Positions 25,211 through 37,139 of a stretch of DNA of 64,000 nucleotides are shown piece by piece. The DNA lies in the NCBI RefSeq assembly GCF_958295425.1, contig NC_081141.1:16698680-16762679 (forward strand). Reading direction: 5' to 3'. Every line of letters begins with the position of its first letter. The stretch's first letter is position 1. Source of the stretch: Solea solea (Eukaryota > Chordata > Actinopteri > Pleuronectiformes > Soleidae). The notes beneath the pieces are model-generated. The model searched no databases. It was not told where the DNA came from and worked only from the letters and a program-made list of their open reading frames with translations. Position numbers and translations under genes: made by a program.

Positions 25211-25267
25211 TTAATTAGATCTTGATGAAGCACAGAGGATTTGCGCTATTAATTAAATCTTGATGAA
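25211..25267 (+). promoter_or_regulatory. Direct repeat of a homeodomain-like motif
   Basis: TTAATTAGATCTTGATGAA (25211-25229) recurs at 25249-25267 with a single change (TTAATTAAATCTTGATGAA), 38 bp apart. TAATTA is the classic homeodomain core. Paired near-identical 19-mers in otherwise non-repetitive sequence suggest either a duplicated binding module or a small local duplication. Function is inference. Confidence 0.3.
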
Positions 25268-27401
25268 ATACCCTTGAACTAATTTGTGGTTTCACACTCC
25301 AAGAAACTGACAGCGGTTACTGAAGCAGTGCTGTAATTGCACAAACAACAAGAAATTGTTTTAACGTCTGAGGAACCACCAATAGTCCGAAGAGCCGTAT
25401 TTAAGAATTGTATATATTACACTGATTGCAATAGATATTGCATATAATTGCAGAGCTTAAAGCGCAGAGATGTTACATTTAAAGTGATGTATCGCAGAGT
25501 TACGCTTGTTGACCATAATGATACTTGAATAGAACATCTGGGATAAATGTTCTCTTGTGTAACTGGTGACCTCATGTGACTGTTGGACATTCGGTGGATA
25601 TTTTGGTGCTGGTGTTTCATTTGAAGTTGGGGGCCCGTTGGTTTTCAGTGCTACAATTTCATATCAAGTGAGTGTGGCTGGTTAATAATGAGATCTTTCA
25701 CCTTTGTGTGAAAACGAAAGTGGAGCGAAGCAGATAATGGTTCCCACATGTCAAGACAACAAATGAATATAAATAATTTTACCCAAAAAAAAAAAAAAGA
25801 TATGTGAACAGACAAGATGAAAAGAGTGACAGTTTATGCAGAAAAAAAGCCATTACATCAAGATGGGGCCTTTGGCAGTCAGAGAGTACGCTTTCATTGA
25901 ACACAAAAAAAGAATATACGTGGGTAATCAAACTGTTGATTGGACTGTAAAGGGACCTGCAGGCACAGTGTTTATTTTTCTCTGCTCAGACTCAGTAAAG
26001 CTTTGGGAATTTGTCTGCATTAACGTTTCAACTTATACGACATATATGCCCCATTTTCCTGACTTAAAGGCCAATTTTTTTTTCCTTCCAAATTTCCAGA
26101 CTGAGAGAAGTATCTTCTTTCATGCATTCCCAACAACAAAAAAACATGTCTTTAAGTATCTGGATAAACGTTCCCTTTGTTCTCAAGCTTGCTTTGGTTT
26201 TCGGGAGTTCAGCAGCCGCGTGCTCGTGTTGGTGTGTTATCCTTACATTTACATGGGCGTGTAATTGTTGAACTTAGCAGTGTGTTCATTCATTAGTGAG
26301 TGCTTACCTCCCTGGTCCCTCTCCTCATCTCTCTACATTAGCTCTGACAGTAATGACTTGCCAGGCCTAACCTCTTAACTGGCTTGATGCATGCTTGTGG
26401 CAAACCCACTCTAGCTGCCCAGCTAAAATGGAAACATGCCGTTTGAGTGTTTTATTTTTTTCCCCTTGGTTCCCCCTCACCCCATTTCCTTGCCTTCTAA
26501 CATTTCCTCCTGTTGCTAGAGACAGAAAAAGAGCAAATCGGTTGAATTGCAAGCCCTAATCTACCAAATTTTCCAGTGAGATAGTTTAATACATCAGTGT
26601 AGATATATTGAACATGCATTTGGAAAGCATCACAATCACATTGTCAAAATCGTGCATGTTTTCTCTTCATTGTCCCTGACTTACAGCCCAATTGTGCCAT
26701 AGTAGTAGTAGTATGCAGCATATTTTAACCGGATGAAAATGTGTTATTTATCGTAAGCATTTAAATCTGGAGTGGAGTGGATTCCTTTTTGTTCTGTCAG
26801 ACTGATGCCACAGATTCATGGAAACGTATTCACAAAAAGGACTTTCAGACTTTTCGAATTCTTTCACTCCTCACTCTATCCAGAGGGTGGGAAAAGATAC
26901 ATGAGCTCAGCTATGTGATTCCTGACTGGACTGTGGAGATAAGAGAGCCCAAATAAATCTCTACCCCTCCAAATGGGTTCTAGTGACAATGGGAATAAAG
27001 AGGTTTTGGTTGGCCAGCCAGATGACTGACATCTTGGTGCTGTTCCCACCTCAGTGACCAGCAGATAAACCCAGGATTAGAGAGCGAGAGAGAGAGAGCG
27101 AGAGGGAGACATAGAAAGAAACTAATAGACCACTCCATGTACACATACATAAACTCACACACATACTCTTGTACCATAAGTCGGAGCCTTTGCGTAATAC
27201 CTAGTGTTTCTTCACATACTGTACGGAAGAACACAAATTCATACAAACACACATGAACAAAACTGATCATTAACCCTCTTATGACCATCATAATGATCAG
27301 GCTGCCTGGTCGAATACAAAAAATTCAATGAGTGAGTGTTTCTGCTCCTTTTTCCAAGATAACTTTCACTTTCCTTATCGGGCAGTTATTGAACCGTTAA
27401 G

Positions 27402-27682
27402 GAATTACAGTACTGAGAAGCTGACGTCACCAACGTCTGGTGAATCTTCAGCGGACGTCCTAGGAGCTACCGTAACGACAAGTATAAGGCCGCAAAATCT
27501 CTATTTCTCTGCTTTCCGGCATCCATACATCTGTCTCCTACTGCTTTATCCTCCACATGAGGCTCGCGGTGGAGTGCTGTGCCAATCTCGGCTGACATCC
27601 CACACCCTGGACAGATCGCCAGTCCAGAGTTTTTGAATCTTCTAGACATCACAAACGGTCTGGGAGTTACGGTAATGAGAAG
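27402..27682 (+). repeat. Degenerate short tandem unit, interrupted by a retroposon tail
   Basis: Three related 19-mers, consensus about GAGTTACGGTAATGAGAAG, lie at 27402-27420, 27464-27482 and 27664-27682. The second and third are each preceded 22-28 bp upstream by GAATCTTC (27442, 27636). The larger gap between copies two and three is filled mostly by a minus-strand retroposon tail (27520-27629), suggesting insertion into an old tandem array. Confidence 0.35.
27520..27629 (-). mobile_element. Retroposon 3-prime tail (V-SINE/LINE type), minus strand
   Basis: On the minus strand this reads as the tail common to many fish V-SINE/LINE-type repeats. Seen on the plus strand it shows CATCCATACATCTGTCTCC, TACTGCTTTATCCTCCACAT, CTCGGCTGACATCCCACACC and CTGGACAGATCGCCAGTCC. 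The upstream part of the element is absent, so it is a 5-prime-truncated copy. Divergence is appreciable. Confidence 0.6.
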
Positions 27683-30600
27683 TACACAAGCCAAATCCGA
27701 CGACAGGATGGTCACAGCGGGGTTAAACCAGCTTCAGAATCAAAACCCTAACCATGTCTGAGATCTCACTTCTCTGTGTAACCAACCCGACTGAACCACT
27801 AGAGTTATTCCTCAAGCTGGCTTCACCTGCACCTGCGAACACTGCCTATTACGTTTGCTTGAACGCGCAACCATACACACCGCTACCTGAAATTCAACCC
27901 GTCTCCTTCCTGTAGCTGCACGGTGCCCATTTTATCACCTGTGCACCCTAGAAATCATTATTTATCGGAAATGTTAGGCTGCGAAAAAGACGGGTGAAGC
28001 CAGAGGAGAAGATGAAGAGAAGGGAAGCAGAAAGGGTAAAATGAAGGAGCAGAGAGTGGAGCGATGTTATCAGAGATCAGATATTCTGTCTGAGCTGTGG
28101 ACCTCTCTGCGTCGTGAACTCCTGGTGGCCTGACCTGAAACGATTCCAATCTGTGGTAGAAGGAAAGACATCCAAAAGGAGATAAAGTCACCGAACAACT
28201 TCATAAAGCGTACACCTGTTTCCCATGTACACCGAGAACCACAATGAGACAGGTTTGTCCTATAGGTAGCGTGCAGCTGTATGAAACGGGATAACCTGAC
28301 ATTTTCCTGGACACAAACTCAAGATCCACTTTTGGCTTCTTTATTTAGATTCATTGGAGCATCCAAACAACCAAAAAAAGTAAATACATAGGGAAACTTC
28401 AATAGATTAAAAGTCCAGTGTGCACGAATCTGCAAGTCTGAGGGTGAAACTGTAGACCGCAACAGACGGAGGACTCCTGCTCTGAACTTCAGTGGCCTTC
28501 ACACAAAAGAGAGGATGTAAACAACACTCTGAAAAACTCTTTCCACTCTTCCACTCTATTTTCCATTTTCTCCTACTTCTTCGCTTTATGTGGGCAGAGC
28601 CATTCATTCTCGTTTGCATATTCATCCACTTCAAAAAACAAAAGTGCATCTGTTGGGATGTCACACACTTGGCCTTTAACATGTATAATTATACTGGTAC
28701 CCAAAATCCCAGCAAAAAAAAAAATGAGTAACATTATCAGATATTTGATTCTGTTTGTTTCTGTTAAGAATGTTTACCAAAAAAAAGAATAAAAGTTGCC
28801 TTGCCCCAAAAAAACATCTATATTTAAAATGAAATGAATTCAAACCACTATTCTTTCAGCATGGACTGATAACACCAATCCCAACTGTTTAAACTTTGAT
28901 TTAAGTAGGGATGCAACCATTTTAGATTTTGATGGTATGCTTATTGTTGAGAAAAAAAAAATGTTTTTTAACAGTTATAATGCACTGATATTGTTCAACA
29001 TTACAAAGTAAAATCACATGAACATCTTTAAGTATGGGTTTTATTGCATTTTTGGTGGCTTTTGTCTTCAGTCCCTGTCTTTTGAAACCATAATAATAGA
29101 TTACTTCATAATACAGCAATAATAACTTATGACACTGAAGCTTGAAGACATTTTTTTGGAGGGGGAGGATGGTGGAAATAAAACTTGAGTGCTCCGTCCC
29201 ACAGCTATTGTTAACCTAGTTTAAACGCAAGCCTAACTGAGGGCTTTACCCTTCCAAACCTTGACTGTAGCATAACCAATACGGTTTTAAAACACATTTA
29301 ATAGCGGAATTGGTTAATAGTTGATTAATAGCGACATACCTTGAAGCACACCATTACAGCAGCTGACATAAAACATAACCACTTTGTTTTCTCCGTCTTT
29401 GTTATACGACCTATAAGGTGGCAAACAGTACAGATGTGATGCAAACACCACGGACCCATTAGAGACACAATCACCATTAATGTGTCTAATTAAGTAACCA
29501 GTGCACACTGCTGAGCCAGCTGCTGCTGCTCATTGTTTGGTAGTTTCCCTTATGGATTGTGTATCGTATCAGGGCCTCTTTAAACATCAAGGCCCAAAGT
29601 GGATTGTGAGCCAGTTAAAGTCGGGTCCTCACAGATCAGGTACGCTGGGACATCGCTTTGGCTCTAGCTTGAAGGTCTGTAAAAGCTTAAGTACGACTGG
29701 TTCGGATAAATCCCCCAGGGTGGTCGGTCAATCTGTGATCTATATAGAATATTTTCTGTTCTTGGGATTAGACATATTAGTATTATGCAGCATTGTGCCT
29801 ATACATAGAGTGAAAACATAAAGGCCAATCTCTCGCACTTGATCTTTGAAGGCATGTACCAGTTTGAGAAGAGCTCTTCTTTTCACTCTGATATGCATGG
29901 TGTTGTACTTGGCTGTTGATTATCCCTTGGGGATAATGTGGCGCAGTTATGCGAATGCTAAACCCTTAAGAATGGCCCTTATCTTCAATAGCTCTGCAAA
30001 ACTCCAGCTGTTTTTTAATTGGTTGCCAGAGTGGTTGAACAACAACTACCTCCCAGCAGTGTTCTGTTCAGTGATAGAGAAGCAGTAATGCGTGGCACGT
30101 GGCCAGGAACTTAGAGGGCCGGCCTGGGTCAATTGAAGCAATGCTTGCTGCTGTGATCGTCTGTGGATCGTCTGAAGAATATAATGTGCACTCAAAGACG
30201 TAGATATAAAACTCAGGTACATCACTAAAACAACGTACTGGCTTGATTCTTAACACTAACAGAAAATACTTTGCCAACTTACATTTTTATGCTTTCAGGT
30301 CTGCTTTCTTAATGTGTGAGATGTGATATGATTCACCATTCTGGGCTAACAATACAATTTTCTTTTTTTATGAAAAATTAAATTGAAGACAAATTGTTAT
30401 GAGTTTTTTTTTTTTTTCCCCTTCTCTTTTCATTAAGAAATTAAAGGCATGTGCAAACCTTTTGCTCATCTTTTCTCTTTCTGACAAGAGTAAGATAAAA
30501 TGGAACAAAAATTAAATAAAGTAGAATCACACTTCCTCATGTCGGTTTGTTCTCAAAATAATGCTTCATGTGGCCCGTTCTGTGTGAAACTTTGGAACTC

Positions 30601-30744
30601 TATGTATCAATATAAAATTAAAATCTAAAAACAAAACTCCTGTCAAATCAAGTGATTAAGGAAAACTACAAACTATATATGTAAATATATTCAAAGATGC
30701 TAGATGCAGCTCACTCGTGTGGCAGAACGGTTGATATCTTCCTC
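27683..30744. other. Gene-free stretch
   Basis: No gene or certain repeat. Open frames up to about 106 codons (29501-29821 plus) show no domain. T-runs lie near 30406-30418 and A-runs near 28715-28724 and 28952-28960. Confidence 0.45.
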
Positions 30745-30960
30745 GGAAAGTAAGGCAAGGCATCTTTATCTATATAGCACATTTCATACACAAGGGCAGC
30801 TCGGTGTGCTTTACATAATAAAAACAAAATAACATTTGAAGTTTTGGAAACGTTCAAATTAACAATTTGAACAAAACCCAATAATACCGTAAATAAAACA
30901 GAGTGCAGAGTAATAAAAAGAATGGAAGAAAACTAAAAGTTACATTTAAAGTAGCTAGGC
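30745..30960 (-). mobile_element. Dispersed LINE-tail-type repeat, minus strand
   Basis: Plus-strand phrases AGGCAAGGCATCTTTATCTA, TATAGCACATTTCATACACA and GTGCTTTACATAATAAAAAC belong to one of the commonest teleost repeats. Read on the minus strand they form a 3-prime end with a TATAGATAAAG-type terminus. The following A-rich sequence with AAAACAGAGTGCAGAGTAAT fits its body. No coding sequence remains. Confidence 0.6.
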
Positions 30961-31649
30961 TTATTCCAGAAAGTCGCTAGATTTGTCGCTAGTCACTTTT
31001 TGGAAGAAGAAAAAAAAAACGGCGGTGCAACTGAAAAGTCGAGAAATACAGCAATAATTGACCAAGTTGGCAAAACAACCTCAAACTTCACACTTTCACA
31101 CTCTAACGCACTATTTGCGTCTGTATAATGACATTGAGCAGCCAAGATAGACGGTAGACTTGTCACTAGCTCCCTCTGCTGTTTAAAATTTTTTTTTATT
31201 AATTTTATCTCTGAACCAATTTAAATTATCACACAGTTTGCATCAACTTTTAAGATGAATTAGATTGACAAAAATGAATCACCCGAGTTTGATGATTAAT
31301 CGAGTAATAATAATTTTCCAGTTCCAAGTTCTCATTTGTTTACATTTTATGACTAAACTGCATATCTTTGGCTTTTGGACCTTTGCTCCGACCAAACACA
31401 CAATTAACAACTGACACTTTATACACCAAACAATCAGTCCATTCATCACCAGACTTAACAGAAATATTTATTTTTAGCCTTTAGCCTTAAGATAAAGAAT
31501 AAAATGTAAACAGCATTTGTCAAAGTTAACGGGTAAGCTACTCAATGTTGTGCATAGTATAGTGGCACACTTGTCTGATCCGCAAGTGATTGAATGACAT
31601 TCATTGTACCAGACTGAGGAAAACGCTGTGTCTGTACATGTGACACCTA

Positions 31650-31785
31650 CTGTACGTCTGGGAGAGCGACCCCCCCCCCCCCCGCTCTTCCTGAGGGTCA
31701 CTTGCTGTAAATACTGTAAAGTCCTCGGAGGCAAATTGTGTTTGTGATGTTGGGCTCTATAAATAAAATTGACTTGACTTGACTT
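31650..31785 (+). mobile_element. Dispersed LINE-tail-type repeat, plus strand
   Basis: The segment ends in GGCTCTATAAATAAAATTGA followed by CTTGACTTGACTT, that is, an AATAAA-containing 3-prime end with a (TTGAC)n tail. CTGTAAAGTCCTCGGAGGCA lies upstream of it. This is the same class of fish repeat 3-prime end as the neighbouring minus-strand copy. A C14 run at 31670-31683 lies inside. Confidence 0.55.
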
Positions 31786-33860
31786 TGTGTTCTGATCGCA
31801 TAAAACAGTAATAGTATTAGTTCACTGCTAGAGGTGCGCTTGATTTATTCCACTTTCTGCACAGAGAGGTCTTGGAGCTGATGGAACAACAGCTCCAAGC
31901 TTTTTCTTTTTTTTTTATCTTCCTTCTGCAGGAACTGTCCATCTGCCTTGTGTGAGGCACTGATCCACCCTTGCCCTGGCACTTTTCTTTTTTCCCCCAT
32001 TGTGAAACCAACAGACTAAAAATGTCACTTAAACTTACCACAAGCACTTGTCACTGGTGGCATACAGTGTGCGATCAGAAAGACTAGTCTCTCTCCATCT
32101 CACTTTTGAACCTCTTTCTCCAATCTCATCTAATGTGTTATTCCTGTGGTTAGAGTGGGTGAGAGCCTGCGTTCACTCAAGGGCTGCCAGAGATAAATCA
32201 TTAACTACTGCCCATAGTCTGCCACATGCCTACACACACAAACGCTCAGGCAAATGAGTGCTTCTACTTGCATTAGCAGACACATGCAGGAGAGACAGTA
32301 GCCGATTTCAAGAGCCTTGACACCTGAAGCTACTTCCCCATTCTCTCTCTCACACTGTCTTCTCCCTCCCTCCCTGCCTGCCTTCCTGCCCCCCTCCTCT
32401 CTACCCCTTGCTGCTTTCTACTGCAACACCTGTCAAACCACAGAGAAAAATTCATTTGCAGTGAGGAAAGAGACCATTTGTAGGTCTGGAGAGATTATTC
32501 TGTCCAGGTGACAATCTGCTCCTGTACGAAATGAAAAAATATCTTTTCAACAAATGGATTCAGATTGCAAAAAAACATGAGATTTAGATTTAGAAAATAC
32601 TCAAAAATGTAACAAAATATTATTACGTCATTATGTGATGATGCACCTGTGTTCCTTGCGCTAAAATCTTTGTTGTCCGTGGTAGCTCAGTAGGCTGATA
32701 TGATAGGAACATATGCTCAGCTAATGTTTCATCTTGCCACACTATGCCCTTAAATTCACTTGCCCACTCCCTCAGTCTGTGCACCATACTGCGACATATG
32801 GCAACTTTACGATGACTGTCCAGTCACAACCACCAGCCAATATTAGCCATCGCAGAAGTGAGAACATGCCATCTGTCTTATAAGCTGATCACTGCTGCAC
32901 AACTATAGGATTTGTCCAATTATCAACATACTTCATATTTGAGGAGGGGCGTTAAGTGAACCCATTTGAGTTCAAACTACACAGCCTAGAAACGGAGTGC
33001 AAATTAGTTCGAACTCGACTTTTCAGGAAACGTAGAACATGGAAACCATCAAACACATTTAAAAACTGGAAGGAAACCAACAACAACACGCAATGGTTTT
33101 AACGTGGACATATTATCATCAGTGAGAATGTTCACAACCATTGTTAGGAAACATTTTTCTATTAAAAGGCCTATCTGAATCCAATCACCATGGCGAATAT
33201 AGCACTGGTTTTCTCCAAAGACCGGTTTGAAAAAGTAAATCTGCGCTCACGGCTGCTTCGTTCTGGTTCAGCGTCACAATACGATTCCGTGTCCCCCATT
33301 TACTGAAATGAAAGAAAACATACTGCATTTTAGAACTGTGCAGGGATGTGACTGATTACTCTGCTACCTGCATAGAAAAATATCACTATTAGTATCAGAT
33401 AAAGCCAGTACTCCAAAATCTATCTCACCCTTGGACTCAAAACTGTTGAGTATCAACTGTGGAAAAAGATGTGGCCAAAAGCACTTTGGCCAGGGTGCAA
33501 AACGTGTGTAAAAGAATTACATCCCATCTGTTCTGGTGTTTATAATTAGGGGTAAACACTGAAGGGGGAAATTAATCTAATTTGACAAAATGGGAATAAG
33601 AAGTAAAATGGCCAGGCCTAGTGACAAGGGCATTATACAATGGAAAGAAATATTCACAGACACAACGATAATAATAATTATAACACACATACTGGAGGGA
33701 AAAAACCACGACTAAAATCAGGAAACATGAAGCAAGGGAAGACATTAATCAGCTCGTGGCACTGCTTACTCAGTCGCTATTTCTCTCTCTCACACACACA
33801 AACACAGTTCGTGCAGCTATTCTTCTTAGGACGATGCATTGACGTCCTTTCATCTGAACC
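31786..33860. other. Gene-free stretch
   Basis: No gene or recognised repeat. A pyrimidine-rich patch lies at about 32345-32400. Open frames are short and domain-free. Confidence 0.5.
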
Positions 33861-33868
33861 GCCTAGAC

Positions 33869-34818
33869 CAGGGGTCTGCAACGTTTAGGTATTAAAAATA
33901 AATTTAATCTGGAGCCACAAAACCTATGTGACTTATAAAATGAAGATAACGTCATGGATAAAGTTTAGTATATAAATATACTATATGTCAAAGAACTATA
34001 GTTTGTTGCATTTATGACATTTAAAAACTACAAAAAGAAAACTGTTGACATTTCATTCCTGTTTTTATCTAATAACAAAGGAAAAACACTTAGCAAGGTC
34101 TTAAAGAGGTACCAAATACACAAAGTGCACATGCACTCACACAAAACACACAGCATTAACCTTAATATTGGCATAGTTTTCTTTATCACAAACTCGTAAA
34201 TCTGTGCCAGTGATGTCATTATACAACATTCAGCCATGCTTTTTTTAATTATTATTATTTCACAATAAAATAAAAATCCCTAATCATATTATGTACAGCA
34301 CTGTAGAAGGATGTGGGGGAGCAGATTGGTAAATTGGTTAGCACAAGTGGCTCAAAGCAATAAGATGCCAGACAGGAAAGGAGGGAACTCAATGTGTGTG
34401 AGAACCAGAACAAGGGGGCGCTACTCTATGTGAGCGACTACTGACAAGGCCGAGTGTGTGATTGTGTGTGAGGATTAGTTGTGTCTTTCTTTGCGTGTTT
34501 TTGCTGTCATTGTTGTTCTTTTAACCGCGTTTCCCCTTTTACTGTTTTTATTTTGTGAGTGTTGAAAGTCTATCTAAACATGCATGTTCTCCTCGGTTGG
34601 GTTATTTCTTGTATCTGTATGTTTTTTTATTAATAGATTCATTTTGCTTCATAAACACATTTATATTGCGAAGTATTTATCATTCCATATAAAAAAATCA
34701 CACTTTTATTTAGAAATTATGTGAAATATCATGGTATATTGTTATATGTCCTTTTCTGAAAAAACTGACCAAACTGGACACTCAGTGGCCCCCAGGTCAT
34801 TTGAGTTTGAGACCCCTG
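33869..34818. mobile_element. hAT-like DNA transposon relic, non-autonomous
   Basis: The 950-bp relic begins CAGGGGTCTGCAACG and ends with the inverse of CAGGGGTCTCAAACTC. The flanks GCCTAGAC (33861-33868) and CTCTAGAT (34819-34826) share CTAGA, compatible with a decayed 8-bp hAT target duplication of the TCTAGA-centred kind. Inside, AATCTGGAGCCACAAAACCT near the left end and GGCCCCCAGGTCATTTGAG near the right end match the end regions of fish hAT fossils. No transposase frame survives. Left and right ends could instead come from two related elements. Confidence 0.55.
34402..34424 (+). promoter_or_regulatory. Weak CTCF-like motif
   Basis: AACAAGGGGGCGCTACT contains the AGGGGGCGCTA half of the CTCF consensus, but its upstream CC-A-C part is poorly matched. 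It lies inside the hAT-like relic. Low-grade candidate only. Confidence 0.2.
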
Positions 34819-34826
34819 CTCTAGAT

Positions 34827-35503
34827 ATTCTGGTTTCTGCAGAGCGTACACATCCTTGCACACACCGTCATCCAAGATGTGAGCCAGGAGCTATTACCCC
34901 AAAATATACGCAACATAGCGAATGAACAGATGGAGATGGAGATTGTCTTTTTATTGTACTAGTCAACAATATTTTCCAAGCAGCTAATCTGCTTTCACCT
35001 CTATTAAATTAGTAATACTTTTACACTTGAACTAATAAAACTTTAAACTTTTGAAGTCATAACCATTTTACATTAGGATAGACTGTGAGGAATTATTCCT
35101 GTACACTGTCAATCACTTTTACGTCTCAAACCATTATCAATTAAAATCGAATTATACTTGATGAAGCGCGCCTGTCGATAAAACTTCCCGTTGTGTAACA
35201 ACTTTGCAGCGACATAAATATGCAGTAGTGTAATCTATAGAAAATAAATGACAAGAAAATCAAGCGGCGACTGCGCCGAAACACTCAAACTCCTACAGAC
35301 CCACTCATGCTATTTCAACATGCTCGCTACACAGTACACTATAGTTATATTAACATATGTTGTCGCACCAGCATGCCATAGTGGAGGTGAAGATGTGCTT
35401 TACGCTCAGTGACTCATATCTAACGTGTAAATAAAACATTGTCTAGCTCAGATGTTGTCTCCGCTGTGTCACCTTCACGCCGTCATTTAATCCTGAAATT
35501 CAC
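34827..35503. other. Gene-free stretch
   Basis: Unique AT-rich DNA with no repeat or open frame of note. Confidence 0.5.
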
Positions 35504-35595
35504 CTCTCCTCGCTCTTGTGGCCTGTTATCACGGCGTTGAGGGGATACTCCTCTCGCTCATCATCAATCATCAGAACCTTTACCCTGTCACCTCG
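35504..35595 (-). CDS. Candidate internal coding exon, minus strand
   Basis: On the minus strand a CTCTGCCAG acceptor precedes a 92-nt block that is open in one frame (30 codons plus two bases) and is followed by AG/GTGAAT, a fair donor. The peptide begins RGDRVKVLMIDDEREEYPLN and is rich in charged residues with a hydrophobic core, a composition more protein-like than the random frames elsewhere. The other two frames are closed. I do not recognise the protein. Its entry phase does not fit the exon-like block at 36070-36188, so the two are probably not consecutive coding exons. It could equally be a chance exon. Confidence 0.22.
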
Positions 35596-36069
35596 CTGGC
35601 AGAGGTGCTGTGCTGTGCTGTGGACTATTGTTTTGTTTTGTTCCGTTTTGTTTTGCTGCATTACCCTAGCTCTATTTTTGGTAGCGACGGTCTTGTGTGT
35701 TGGCTCGGAATTCTAAAAGAGCGCCGCGGTGATGAAACTCAAAAAACTCCCAACGAAACTTTTCAAAGGCAAAATGGTTTGCTGCTACCCTTGGAAGTCT
35801 TAAAGAGAGAACATTTGTGAATGTTTATCAGTGATGAATTAGTAACAAGAAAAGCACGACCACAAGGTTGCTTCCAAGAGCCTTGCATGAGTCAGTAGAA
35901 GACATGTCTTCTCAAATAAACACTCATTTCATTTCCCAGTACCAATAGAACATAATCTCTGCGGCGCATTATAAATAGCAAATATAAATAGTAATAGCAG
36001 ACACGAACTAGATCTCTTTTAATTAGAAATTTGAACAACCGAATAAGTTAAACTTGTACATGTACATAC

Positions 36070-36188
36070 GTAAGCTTGATAACGCTGCGGCGTAAACCAC
36101 AGCAGAACAGCTCAAATATAGCAACTGTGATGTCAATTTAAAAGGATCATTCCTAGGTGTTGTCGGCATTTGATATAGTGATAAGTTT
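36070..36188 (-). other. Exon-like block, duplicated nearby
   Basis: On the minus strand TTTATTGACAG precedes 119 nt open in one frame (39 codons, from NLSLYQMPTTPRN to VVYAAALSSL), followed by a GTATGT donor. A second copy of the acceptor, the intron just upstream of it and the first part of the block lies 622 bp away (36741-36851), where the frame soon hits a stop. The pair is a local duplication with one decayed copy. Whether the intact copy is a true exon is undecided. The product is not recognised. Confidence 0.2.
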
Positions 36189-36740
36189 CTGTCAATAAAG
36201 CCACATACAGTCCACCATAACATTAACACCAAGCGCACTTTGCGTTCCCGTAATTATGAATTAAAAAATTCCAACGGTTTCTGAAAGCTGAGAAGATGCA
36301 CGTCAAAGCTAATGTGTGGTTATTACGGTAATTTCACTCACACTGTTGTAGGAAGCCGGCGATTCGGCACCTTTTCCGCCAGAGGAGAGAGTTGGAAAAA
36401 ACACCTGTACATATTATTTTATTAGTTTTTGCACATTGAGACAAAGACTCAACCAAATGTTATTTTAAATATGTTTTAGACTGTTCAAATTTCAAATTTA
36501 ACACGCAAAATCTGGTGTTCATGTAACTACAGTGGGGGGGTTTTCTCAATAGAAACGTGTTTTATTCATTTTAAATTGTTAATACACTTTTTCAAGATGC
36601 ATTACATTGTAAATAACTGCCAGATTGTTAAAGTTATTCTGGAAAAATGGGCAAAAGTATTTATTCACAGGACATTTTCTGGCCTAAAGCTGTGGTGTAA
36701 AACTATAAAAATATAGATGATCATTTTGTGTTAAAAAGGT

Positions 36741-36851
36741 AAGCTAATTGTTGAAACCTGTGACATTAATTAAAATTGTCATTCTTAAGTTTTGTGCTAA
36801 ATGAAAGTTTCTGTCAATAAAGCCACATATAGTCCACCATAACATCAACCA
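36741..36851 (-). repeat. Decayed duplicate of the 36.1-36.2 kb segment
   Basis: GTTTCTGTCAATAAAGCCAC and AGTCCACCATAACAT are shared nearly exactly with 36181-36225, and the adjoining roughly 60 bp align with gaps. The minus-strand frame in this copy ends early in a stop, so any exon function has been lost here. Confidence 0.7.
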
Positions 36852-36877
36852 ATAGGAGCCAAAAACAAAACAATGCA

Positions 36878-36898
36878 AACAACAACAACAACAACAAC
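36878..36898. repeat. (CAA)7 microsatellite
   Basis: About seven CAA units. They give a run of Cys codons in the overlapping minus-strand open frame, which is an artefact. Confidence 0.9.
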
Positions 36899-37028
36899 CC
36901 AGCACAAAATATGCCACAACCCATAAGTCCGAGCAACACATGTAGTCACACTTCAAACAACGATAAAGAGATTTACGTTGTGGAGGCAGACGAATTATAG
37001 CGCAAATATAAGTGAAGCAACAGTTCAC

Positions 37029-37092
37029 AGACACACACACACACACACAAAACACAATGAGCAGTGAACACACACACACACACACACACACA
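37029..37092. repeat. Two neighbouring (CA)n tracts
   Basis: CA tracts at 37029-37049 and 37069-37092 are separated by about 20 bp (AAAACACAATGAGCAGTGAA). They lie immediately before the CpG-rich block. Confidence 0.9.
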
Positions 37093-37139
37093 GCGACTCA
37101 AAAGAAGCATGTACTTAACTTGTTTCTCAAGTGAAGCAG

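Larger units (their letters stand above)
21081..27401. other. Gene-free stretch
   Basis: No gene is supported over 6.3 kb. The 21370-21790 portion is richer in CpG than its surroundings but has no long open frame. A-runs lie near 24207 and 24231. A patch near 22660-22735 resembles degenerate fish repeat sequence. A short palindrome lies at 23747-23780, a duplicated TAAT motif at 25211-25267, TAG repeats at 26699-26712 and GA-rich DNA at about 27079-27106. The 142-codon frame at 25836-26264 has no recognisable domain and is AT-rich throughout. Confidence 0.45.

Noticed and set aside
25836..26264. 142-codon plus-strand open frame
   Set aside because: AT-driven composition, no recognisable domain, no promoter or poly-A context.
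36530..36700. Possible Tc1/mariner end (CAAAAGTATTTATTCACAGG)
   Set aside because: The resemblance is limited to a few bases, with no inverse partner and no TA-flanked boundary.
36744..37091. 115-codon minus-strand open frame rich in Cys and Val
   Set aside because: Created by CA and CAA repeats. Only its last part overlaps the duplicated segment described separately.
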